Assembly (NCBI GenBank): GCA_964510225.1
Contig: CAZEAN010000199.1
Location: forward strand, 1 to 7,477
Direction of reading: 5' to 3'
From: CAZEAN01 sp964510225
GTDB taxonomy: Bacteria; Planctomycetota; Planctomycetia; Isosphaerales; Isosphaeraceae
DNA length: 7,477 bases
Part shown: positions 1 to 6,299 of the stretch, piece after piece
How positions within the stretch are numbered: position 1 is the stretch's first letter
Layout: each line of letters opens with the position of its first letter
Notes under the pieces: model-generated
Told to the model about the DNA's origin: nothing
Seen by the model: only the letters and a program-made list of their open reading frames with translations
Databases searched by the model: none
Made by a program: the position numbers and the translations under genes

Positions 1-190
1 GTCGATACACCGAGTTCCAGTTGCCGTATTCTTGCGGCAGATCGCGCCAGGGAGATCCGGTGCGGTCGATCTAGAGAACGGCCTCAAGGAACAAGCGATT
101 GTCGCCAGAGCGGCCGGGATCGCCCGATTTGCCCGGGAGCAAGTGTTCGATGCGTCGAAACTGCTCCGTCGACAAGGTGTAACGTCTCAT
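1..190 (-). pseudogene. IS5-family transposase, N-terminal fragment with premature stop
   Basis: Reading the minus strand from the ATG at 190-188 gives MRRYTLSTEQFRRIEHLLPG, then a G-D-P-G-R-S-G-D-N-R-L-F-L-E-A-V-L stretch. This is the typical start of IS5-family (DDE) transposases, the helix-turn-helix region that binds the element ends. Codon 40 is TAG (positions 73-71), where family members usually have Trp (TGG) in the LEAVLW motif. Beyond the stop the same frame continues as family-like sequence (T-G-S-P-W-R-D-L-P-Q-E-Y-G-N-W-N-S-V-Y-R) up to the window edge, so this is one nonsense mutation in an otherwise intact N-terminus, not a frame change. The catalytic DDE part would lie outside the window. 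The terminal inverted repeat was not securely identified. The transposase is very likely inactive unless the stop is read through. Confidence 0.85.
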
Positions 191-345
191 GTTGGCTCCT
201 CAATCGCTGCAACTACCCGACGAATCCAGCGAGGGTTGAGTGTCGGTAACGAAGGAAGCGAATGTCGACAGAACCTAACACGTATTCCGTAACCAGGCCG
301 AGATCCTCCGGTGGAGGAACAATCGATGCCGTCCCGATCGGCCAT
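187..345 (-). CDS. Small ORF (52 aa) with strong RBS just upstream of the broken transposase
   Basis: An ATG at 345-343 is preceded by AGGAGGAG (360-353) with a 7-nt spacer, a near-ideal ribosome binding site. The frame runs 52 codons (starts MADRDGIDCSSTGG, ends IRRVVAAIEEPT). Its TGA (189-187) overlaps the transposase ATG in an ATGA arrangement. I recognise no family. The composition is Arg-rich without obvious domains. Two readings are possible. It may be the first codons of a host gene that the insertion element entered, with the later part of the frame running through the element's end. Or it may be a leader ORF translationally coupled to the transposase. The strength of the RBS is the main support; the protein itself looks unconvincing. 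Confidence 0.25.
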   Translation of the reverse strand: MADRDGIDCSSTGGSRPGYGIRVRFCRHSLPSLPTLNPRWIRRVVAAIEEPT

Positions 346-658
346 GATGGAGCTCCTCCTTGAGGATTATGAAAGGAGGAAGATCTCTAACGTTGACGAT
401 GGGGACAATCCCAGCTTGATTTGCTCGGTAGACTTACGACCAGGCTTCAACCATCGTTAGAAGATCAGCTGGCGGATATTTTGTAACGATTGGGATGGAT
501 TTAGTTGTGGTTCATCAATCGCTTCGGTCAGTTTTTCGGGAAACACACGCCGACGTCGTCCGTCGATGGATGTCCCTGAGGACCACTCTCTAAACTACGT
601 GGAGTGGTATTGTAAGTTTCTACCACAGAAGGCTTTGGCACACAAAATTGTTTACGAG
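346..658. other. Intergenic region without a convincing gene
   Basis: No ORF with a plausible start and RBS was found on either strand between the small ORF and tRNA-Ser. It does hold inverted repeats: CCTCCTT/AAGGAGG flanking an 11-nt loop near 356-380, which places purine-rich SD-like sequence on both strands, an imperfect CTAACG...CGTTAG pair near 388-460, and the nested ACCACTC/GAGTGGTA/TACCAC set at 582-626 listed separately. It lies downstream of the tRNA and upstream of the insertion-element remnant. Confidence 0.5.
582..626. repeat. Nested inverted repeats (two mutually exclusive hairpins)
   Basis: ACCACTC (582-588) is the exact reverse complement of GAGTGGT (602-608). GTGGTA (604-609), which overlaps that second arm, is the exact reverse complement of TACCAC (621-626). 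The middle arm can therefore pair with either flank but not both. The element sits about 33 nt beyond the mature 3' end of tRNA-Ser, so it could fold in the tRNA read-through transcript. It has no U-tract on the minus strand, so a classic intrinsic terminator is not supported. Confidence 0.45.
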
Positions 659-749
659 CGGAGAGGGGGGGATTCGAACCCCCGAGACGGGAATGACCCC
701 GCCTAACGGTTTAGCAAACCGCCGCTTTCAGCCACTCAGCCACCTCTCC
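659..749 (-). tRNA. tRNA-Ser (anticodon GCU)
   Basis: The minus strand folds as a class II tRNA of 91 nt. The acceptor stem GGAGAGG (749-743) pairs with CCTCTCC (666-660), followed by discriminator G (659), as expected for tRNA-Ser. The D arm is GGCTGAGTGGCTGAAAGC. The anticodon loop TTTGCTAAA lies within GGTTTGCTAAACC, giving anticodon GCT at 715-713, which reads AGC/AGU codons. A long variable arm (GGCGGGGTCATTCCCGTC) separates it from a canonical T arm with TTCGAATCC. The 3' CCA is not encoded (CTC follows the discriminator), so it must be added by a nucleotidyltransferase. The gene stands alone with its own promoter upstream. Confidence 0.98.
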
Positions 750-790
750 AGAGTGGATTGATCTGAGGATCAAAACCCCTGACCATACAA

Positions 791-820
791 ATTCTATCGC
801 TATGATTAGAGCGACGTCAA
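791..820 (-). promoter_or_regulatory. Sigma70-type promoter for tRNA-Ser
   Basis: On the minus strand a -35 box TTGACG (820-815) and a -10 box TAGAAT (796-791) are separated by 18 nt. Each has one mismatch to consensus. Predicted initiation near 784 leaves a leader of about 35 nt before the tRNA 5' end at 749, a usual distance for RNase P processing. A second TTGACA (828-823) lies further upstream but pairs with a poorer -10 (AATCAT). Confidence 0.65.
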
Positions 821-906
821 CGCTTGTCAAATAGGTAGACTGAATTCGGGGTCTGGCACTCCTCAGCAGCGTCCTGTCAAGGATTGTTCATTGCAAGGAT
901 CAGAGA

Positions 907-1611
907 ATGAACTTTACTCAAAACGGAAGACACCGACCGTCATCTACGATTGGTCAGTGGATGGGGCTGTTCTTAACCGTTTCGGTTTTGATCGCCCTAA
1001 TTGCTTCACTCTTACGGGTCGATGCCGGGAGTCGCGAGGCTATGCGAGCCCTCTTGGATGCCTTGCTATTCCTACCGATCGGATTGCTCGTCGGCAGTGC
1101 TGCGTTAGCATCGACCACCCGATCAGGGAGAGTCCATGTCATCCGGTTTGCTGGGTTCGGACCAATGCTTTATGGAGCCTTATTGTACTTTGCCATGCTC
1201 GTTGCCTCCTGTTTCGCCTCGGCTCCCTTGCAGGTCACGAACTTCGACCGCGCTCGAGATGGATTTCAAAGCGTCGCCTACGCGATTGTAGTGTCATTGG
1301 GTTACTTTGGGCTCTTGGTTGCCTTGTTCCCGAGGCGTTGCCCCCAATGTGGCGAACCAGCGCTCCGTCGACTCCATCGAGTTCATGAGCAAGGTGCGGA
1401 AGGACCAACGAACGGAGTCGATTACGATTGCGTTCTCTGTGGGTCGGGTTGTCGTCGAGATTCCGAAGGTCGATGGGAAATCCTCTTCCATCCGCTCGAA
1501 CGCCACGCCGACTGGGTCGGCCATTACCTCCCTCGGCTCCGTCACCTCCGAGGGCAGATGACTAAGAGCGAGCCCAGCGATTCTGAACGCAGAACTAAAT
1601 TCCACTCCTGA
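907..1611 (+). CDS. Four-helix membrane protein with C-terminal zinc ribbon (unknown function)
   Basis: I recognise no named family for this 234-residue protein. Four hydrophobic segments are visible at about residues 18-36, 50-69, 83-104 and 122-141. A soluble tail follows with two knuckles, C145-P-Q-C148 and C175-V-L-C178 plus C182, which fit a zinc ribbon. The C-terminal ~30 residues are charged. The likely arrangement is an inner-membrane domain with a cytoplasmic metal-binding module. The ATG at 907 is preferred over the out-of-phase TTG at 891 because AAGGA (895-899) lies 7 nt upstream and the hydrophobic pattern is only in this frame. It converges on the kinase-TIR gene with just 13 bp between stop codons and no clear terminator. 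Mutual transcriptional interference or co-inheritance is possible but not shown. Confidence 0.8.
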   Translation: MNFTQNGRHRPSSTIGQWMGLFLTVSVLIALIASLLRVDAGSREAMRALLDALLFLPIGLLVGSAALASTTRSGRVHVIRFAGFGPMLYGALLYFAMLVASCFASAPLQVTNFDRARDGFQSVAYAIVVSLGYFGLLVALFPRRCPQCGEPALRRLHRVHEQGAEGPTNGVDYDCVLCGSGCRRDSEGRWEILFHPLERHADWVGHYLPRLRHLRGQMTKSEPSDSERRTKFHS

Positions 1612-1624
1612 GAAGGTTCTGCGA

Positions 1625-4600
1625 CTATTGGCCGAGCTTCGTGAGCAAGCTAGGGTCAGCCGGACTCTCGGCGTACGGGCCCTTATTTTCCAGATCAGTG
1701 CGGACCCCTTTGATAATCCCAACTAATTGATCGATCGCCTCTGCCTCAGGACGTCCGACGGCCTCGACTGGAATGACACCACCCGCGAGGTCTTGGATTG
1801 GTCCTCCCCCTAAATTGACCGGCACGATGAGCCAAGACTGGGAGTGGAATGATTGCTTTCGAAATTCGATCTCACGATAAACCCAGTTGTCTACGAGCCG
1901 AGATCGCCGCGACGTGTTTTCGGTAAGCAACGGGACAAGGATTAATGAATCAAGCAACGCCGCAGCAATCCGAGGAATAAACGTGGACGGGGCGTGTTGT
2001 TGGTCCAGGTAGACCCGGTACCCCCGTGCCGTCAATGCCGTGTACCATCGAACTGCAGCCTCCCGGTCTTCACGAATATGACTCAGAAAGACATCATAGC
2101 GGTACTGGTCGGCGATCGCGGCTCGGAATCGCCGGATTAGCTTGGAGGATACACCGGGGCGCAATCTGTCTAATTCTGTGAACGCGTTCCGAGGAATGTG
2201 AACGACCGTCATCGGCCTATCGATCCGATAGCGTGGATGGGTTCGAACAAGCCGGTTTGGAAAATTGGCATAAAGGATCGGCAGATCTCTTTCGTTCAAC
2301 ACGCTTTCCTCGGGCAATATTTCGTCCTTTGCATCACCACCTCCAAGAATCAGGACACCATCCCTGACACCTAACCTTTCCTCGAAAAGTTCGTAACTAA
2401 CCGAGTGGTGATCGTCATGATTGAGATTGATCACGCGGGCAAGATTGCCCATTAACTTCCAAGGATCTGGAATATCTCCGAACGGAGAATCCCGACCTTG
2501 GAAGTATGATGCCGTGTCACACATATACTTAAGCACTTGACTCTTTAAGAACCGATCAATCGTGGTCGCAAATTCAGGACCATGATGTCCATGGTCGATA
2601 ATCTGACGAATTCGCTCATAACTAAAGGCGAGCAATGCAGTCCGACCGGCTGCCCTCATTTCTGCTGTTCGCTTCCGTTTCAGTGCAAAGGCGAGTTCGC
2701 CAACAATCCGACCAGGACCTCGTTTGATGACTCCCCGGTAGTTCGGGGGATAGATGTTGATGCCGCCTCGAAGGATCAGAAACATCGTGTCGCCACCGTC
2801 ATCAAGTCGACAGACGACCTCTCCTTCTTCCCGTTCAACGAGCCTGGCTTCACGAATAAATTGTATCAGGATCGAAGAATCCATGTACCGAGTAAATGGA
2901 TTTAATCGTTCCTCACCACTCTCTTCGATTCGGTAGACAAGTCGTGTGTCATCGATTGTCATCAATGACTCAATTGCCTTGGGGTTGCCCTGATTTGCTT
3001 GAAGCAACCGAGCGGCGTGATAAACAACACGCCATGCCTCACCGAGGCGTCGTGCTTCATCGATCTGCTCATCATCTGGGCTTGTTACGACCGAATTCCG
3101 CACTTTCGCGGCGCCCCCTGGTGACGAATCCAAGTCCTCGTATGCGCCTTGGTCCGCAGCGATCACTTCAAGACTGCCGGGCTGTTCTTGGTTTTCCTTC
3201 ACATATCGTCTTGTGCTCGAATGGTCAGGCACATTTCTTAATTCGGTCGAATCAACTTCTTCGCCGGAATGCTGATTGTCTCGATCAGTGCTACCAATTC
3301 CTGTAAGATTGCCATTTCCAGGTGGCAATGGTTCGAGTGTGGCATAAGACTCAGTTGTGCCAGGGAGCGAATCCAGCACGGAGGCCGTGTCCTCGATATC
3401 TCGGGGGGGACCGAGTGAATTCAACTCCGATTCATGATTCGTTCGAGTTTGGTGATGGCCACCCGATCCGACGTTCCGGACCGACCTTGGATTCTCTACT
3501 ACCTCACCAGAGAAGTAAGAACCATCGTCGGAGAATCCCTTTACCGGCTCTGCGGACTTCTTGTGCGGATCCTCCCTGCTCAGGCCACCCTTCTGATCCC
3601 CTTCGCTCGCAGCCCTCGCTGCTCTGGTGACAATCAGAGCAAGCATTGTCGTCGAGATGACGCATAAGCCGGTTGCAAAACTAAGTAATAAGTTGCTGGC
3701 AGAGTAGCTCGTCGAGAGAAAAGTCCGTTCGCTGATGTTGAATAGATTTAGAATGACAAGAACATAGATTAGCACTGCAACCGCAGACGTGAATACGACA
3801 CCTCCGAGCTCTTTAGAGGTTTTGGTAAATGGTTGTCGTCCAGTCTTGGTATCGAGTCGTCCTACTGAGGAATCGCGAAGTGGTTCGAGGGACTTCGCGA
3901 AGTCAGTCATCGAATCAAACCGGTGACCTGGAACCTTAGCCATCGCCTTCTGACAGATCCGATCAAGCCGTGGATCAATGCTTGGGCGGAGCTTTGAAGG
4001 TAGTGTCGGTTCGTCTTGGAGGATCTGGGCGAAGAGTTCGCCGCTGGATCCTTGAAACGGGCGGTTGCCGGTGAGGAGTTCGTAGAGGATCACACCCAAC
4101 GCGTAGACATCAGTCTGGGGACCCGTCGCTCCAGCGTCACCTCTGACCTGCTCAGGCGCCATGTAGCGAGTTGTTCCCATCAACGTGCCGGGCGTTGTCT
4201 TGAACGAATCCTCGGGATCGTCGTGCTTCGCGAGTCCGAAATCGAGGACGACCGGAACTTGATTATGCTGCATCAAGACATTGGATGGGTTCAAGTCACG
4301 GTGGACGATCCGCTGGCGGTGTGCCTCGGCCAACCCTTCTGCGATGGCATGGACTATCGAGATCGCGCTGGCTTGCTCAAATTGGCCCTCTTTGATCAGT
4401 TCGTCGAGTGGAGTCCCCTGGAGGTGCGGCATCGTGAGGTAGTGAGTTCCATTGAACTCGCCAACGTCGATGATCCGACAGAGGTTTGGATGTTCGAATC
4501 CAGCAGCGACCTTCGCTTCACGTTTAAATCTCTTGATCGCACTCGCGTCACGTTCCCGATTGAAATGAGGTACCTTCAACGCGATCGTCCGACCGAGAAA

Positions 4601-4858
4601 GTGATCTTTAGCCAAATAAACCGAGCCCATACCTCCTTTACCCAAGAGGCGGAGGATGGAATAGCGATCCGCAAATAATGAACCTATTGGGAGTCCCTTC
4701 CCAAAAGGCGCGTCATCACGCGTCGGGTCTGACATTGCGGGGGTCGCTAGAGGGCGTCCACACTGGCTACATTGTCGCCTGTGGCTAGCCTCTTTCCCTG
4801 ACACAAGAAAAGAGGCCCCGCACTCGGGATTCGAACAAACAACGCGGACCGTTGACAT
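1625..4858 (-). CDS. Membrane Ser/Thr kinase fused to cyclic-nucleotide-binding and TIR domains
   Basis: This 1077-residue protein has six visible parts. (1) Zinc ribbon: C8/C13 and C30/C33. (2) Hanks-type kinase, about 66-328: Gly loop GKGGMGSV 73-80, K95, E114, catalytic loop HRDLNPSN 186-193, DFG 206-208, APE 234-236, D250, R313. Asn190 replaces the usual HRDLKP Lys. (3) Membrane hairpin at about 353-373 and 388-411, leaving both halves cytoplasmic. (4) Ser/Asp/Glu/Gly-rich linker, 416-600. (5) Cyclic-nucleotide-binding-like domain, about 654-755: phosphate-cassette residues G720, E721 and R730 have the PKA/EPAC spacing; a degenerate second copy may span 800-915. (6) TIR, about 919-1016: YDVFLSH 921-927, YRVYLDQ 947-953, and WVYRE 992-996, where E996 matches the NAD-hydrolysing Glu of SARM1-type TIRs. 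ATG at 4858-4856 has GAGGA (4869-4865) 6 nt upstream. It stands alone. Likely a membrane-tethered signal integrator; ligand, substrate and enzyme activity are inferred. Confidence 0.95.
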   Translation of the reverse strand: MSTVRVVCSNPECGASFLVSGKEASHRRQCSQCGRPLATPAMSDPTRDDAPFGKGLPIGSLFADRYSILRLLGKGGMGSVYLAKDHFLGRTIALKVPHFNRERDASAIKRFKREAKVAAGFEHPNLCRIIDVGEFNGTHYLTMPHLQGTPLDELIKEGQFEQASAISIVHAIAEGLAEAHRQRIVHRDLNPSNVLMQHNQVPVVLDFGLAKHDDPEDSFKTTPGTLMGTTRYMAPEQVRGDAGATGPQTDVYALGVILYELLTGNRPFQGSSGELFAQILQDEPTLPSKLRPSIDPRLDRICQKAMAKVPGHRFDSMTDFAKSLEPLRDSSVGRLDTKTGRQPFTKTSKELGGVVFTSAVAVLIYVLVILNLFNISERTFLSTSYSASNLLLSFATGLCVISTTMLALIVTRAARAASEGDQKGGLSREDPHKKSAEPVKGFSDDGSYFSGEVVENPRSVRNVGSGGHHQTRTNHESELNSLGPPRDIEDTASVLDSLPGTTESYATLEPLPPGNGNLTGIGSTDRDNQHSGEEVDSTELRNVPDHSSTRRYVKENQEQPGSLEVIAADQGAYEDLDSSPGGAAKVRNSVVTSPDDEQIDEARRLGEAWRVVYHAARLLQANQGNPKAIESLMTIDDTRLVYRIEESGEERLNPFTRYMDSSILIQFIREARLVEREEGEVVCRLDDGGDTMFLILRGGINIYPPNYRGVIKRGPGRIVGELAFALKRKRTAEMRAAGRTALLAFSYERIRQIIDHGHHGPEFATTIDRFLKSQVLKYMCDTASYFQGRDSPFGDIPDPWKLMGNLARVINLNHDDHHSVSYELFEERLGVRDGVLILGGGDAKDEILPEESVLNERDLPILYANFPNRLVRTHPRYRIDRPMTVVHIPRNAFTELDRLRPGVSSKLIRRFRAAIADQYRYDVFLSHIREDREAAVRWYTALTARGYRVYLDQQHAPSTFIPRIAAALLDSLILVPLLTENTSRRSRLVDNWVYREIEFRKQSFHSQSWLIVPVNLGGGPIQDLAGGVIPVEAVGRPEAEAIDQLVGIIKGVRTDLENKGPYAESPADPSLLTKLGQ

Positions 4859-5305
4859 TACGTATCCTCAATCACCTGCCTCGATGATCTTTGCCCATCA
4901 GGTGCCACAATCAATCAGCTTCGGTGATCGTCGAGTGCTCGTAGTTCACTCGTTGTTTCGTGAACACCAACGCGAACGGCTTAGTATGTGAAGCTACAGG
5001 TTGTCGAATAGAATTCGCGGTCTGGATCCAGTTTATGAATTATGACGGCGTCCGTCATGAGTGTCATCTGTTTTAAGCGGATTCTCGCTTGATGAATCCG
5101 TGAGACCACTCGGAGCTGGGAACGCCGAGCGCTTCAAGGTTAAGGAAGTTGTCCGCGATTGATCATCGAGGTGACTTGGTAAGATCGTGAGAAATCAGTC
5201 GTCTCCTACTCAAGTGCGAACCAGGATCTTGACCAGACGCGCGATCGAAAACGCTCGCGTTCAGGATCCGTTCATCAAACGACCAGGTGGGTCAGGAGAA
5301 GACTG
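4859..5305. promoter_or_regulatory. Divergent intergenic region between kinase-TIR and dehydrogenase genes
   Basis: This 447-bp gap must hold the promoters of two divergent genes. I found no convincing -35/-10 pair for either. It contains a perfect 17-bp palindrome at 5042-5058, GTTCAC (4944-4949) facing GTGAAC (4960-4965), and three copies of a GATCRTCGAG motif (complement of 4879-4889, then 4926-4935 and 5161-5171). No ORF is supported. Confidence 0.5.
5042..5058. promoter_or_regulatory. Perfect palindrome, candidate operator
   Basis: ATGACGG (5042-5048), spacer CGT, CCGTCAT (5052-5058): seven perfect base pairs around three bases, roughly 190 bp upstream of the kinase-TIR start codon and 250 bp upstream of the dehydrogenase start. 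The symmetry suits a dimeric repressor or activator. No regulator gene is present in the window and I cannot assign a family. Confidence 0.4.
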
Positions 5306-6061
5306 ATGGGACGGTTTGACGGTAAAGTTGCCTTGGTGACGGGAGCGACATCAGGGATCGGGAGAGCGACGGCAATTGCCTATGCCAAGGAAGGCGCGAA
5401 GGTCGTCTTGACAGGGCGTCGCGTGGAGGCCGGAGAGGAGTCGGCAAGGCTGGTGCGTGAAGCTGGGGGCGAGGCTGAGTTTGTTCAGAACGATGTGACC
5501 AACGCAGCCCAATTGAAGTCGCTTTTTGAGCACATCAAGAGCAAGTACGGTCGACTCGACGCTGCCTTCAACAACGCCGGCGTTGAAGGAAATCCCGCCC
5601 CGATTACTCAGATGAACGACGACGAATACGAGAAGGTCTTCGAGCCGAACGTCAAAGGGGTCTGGTTGAGTATGCGTCACGAGATCCCGTTGATGCTTGA
5701 AAAAGGTGGCGGAACGATCGTCAATAATGCCTCGATCGCCGGTGTGATCGCCTTGCCAGGCACCAGCATCTATGCTGCCAGTAAACACGCGGTGGTCGGG
5801 ATGTCGAAAGCAGTTGCCCAAGAGTTCGGGACTGCAGGAATCCGGGTCAACGTCGTTGGTCCTGGCGGAGTCGATACCGAGATGCTCGATCGATTCACCG
5901 GGTCGAGTGAAGGAAAGGAAGCGATGGCGCAGATGCATCCGATCGGGCGGATCGGTCGCGCTGATGAGATCGCCAACGCTGTGATCTGGCTCTCCTCGGA
6001 CGAGTCCAGTTTTGTGACCGGGCATACTCTCCTAGTCGATGGCGGCTTTACCGCTCGATAA
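5306..6061 (+). CDS. Short-chain dehydrogenase/reductase (SDR), classical type
   Basis: This 251-residue protein is a full-length classical SDR. Visible motifs are the Rossmann TGATSGIG (12-19), the adenine-pocket D63 in NDVT, NNAG (89-92), and a catalytic tetrad N115, S143, Y156 and K160 (YAASK 156-160). The C-terminal LLVDGGFTAR closes the fold. Arg38-Arg39 directly after the second strand (LTGRR) favour NADP(H) over NAD(H), by family precedent. The enzyme probably catalyses reversible carbonyl/alcohol oxidoreduction in the cytoplasm. It resembles the FabG/glucose-1-dehydrogenase-like group, but the substrate cannot be read from sequence and no fatty-acid or sugar genes adjoin it. AGGAG (5294-5298) lies 7 nt before the ATG. 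It is transcribed away from the kinase-TIR gene and followed by a strong hairpin at 6100-6129, so it is probably monocistronic. Confidence 0.95.
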   Translation: MGRFDGKVALVTGATSGIGRATAIAYAKEGAKVVLTGRRVEAGEESARLVREAGGEAEFVQNDVTNAAQLKSLFEHIKSKYGRLDAAFNNAGVEGNPAPITQMNDDEYEKVFEPNVKGVWLSMRHEIPLMLEKGGGTIVNNASIAGVIALPGTSIYAASKHAVVGMSKAVAQEFGTAGIRVNVVGPGGVDTEMLDRFTGSSEGKEAMAQMHPIGRIGRADEIANAVIWLSSDESSFVTGHTLLVDGGFTAR

Positions 6062-6099
6062 CGAGAGACCCACGCTCATTCGAAGAGAGGCAATAGACC

Positions 6100-6129
6100 C
6101 TCCCGATCTCATCAGTTGAAGATCGGGAG
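6100..6129 (+). terminator. Hairpin downstream of the dehydrogenase (possible terminator)
   Basis: CTCCCGATCT (6100-6109) pairs perfectly with AGATCGGGAG (6120-6129) around a 10-nt loop, 38 nt after the stop codon. The stem is GC-rich at its base. No U-tract follows (CCGCCGTTCG), so termination would have to be atypical or Rho-assisted; mRNA 3'-end protection is an alternative. Confidence 0.5.
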
Positions 6130-6279
6130 CCGCCGTTCGTCAGGCTGTTGTTGATTTCAGTATGAGGAGCACCGTACAGCGATTGAGGTTTAACGAACAC
6201 GGAATTCGTAACGATTACAACAACGTTGAAATCCTTGATTCCATGAACGTTTAGAATGATTAAACAATACTTATATAAA

Positions 6280-6299
6280 TTGATCGGCACAACGATCAA
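6280..6299. repeat. Perfect inverted repeat
   Basis: TTGATCG (6280-6286) and CGATCAA (6293-6299) form a perfect 7-bp stem with a 6-nt loop, directly after an AT-rich run containing TTATATAAA. It could be a protein-binding site or a small hairpin; no U-tract supports termination. Confidence 0.35.

Noticed and set aside
659..749. tRNA-Ser as an integration site for a mobile island
   Set aside because: The IS remnant is more than 300 bp away and I found no duplicated copy of the tRNA 3' end or an integrase gene in the window.
891..1388. TTG-started frame overlapping the membrane protein
   Set aside because: It lacks the hydrophobic pattern and its Cys/Arg/Pro-rich composition is typical of an out-of-frame reading; the 907 frame has a good RBS.
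1294..1722. Minus-strand frame of 142 codons spanning the convergent gene ends
   Set aside because: It overlaps the ends of both convergent genes, shows no hydrophobic or motif pattern, and has no RBS.
4016..4678. Open plus-strand frame of 220 codons
   Set aside because: It is antisense to the kinase domain, whose motifs are unmistakable on the minus strand; it has no recognisable protein character.
5351..6025. Open minus-strand frame of 224 codons
   Set aside because: It is antisense to the SDR gene, which has all its family motifs; codon-structure shadow.
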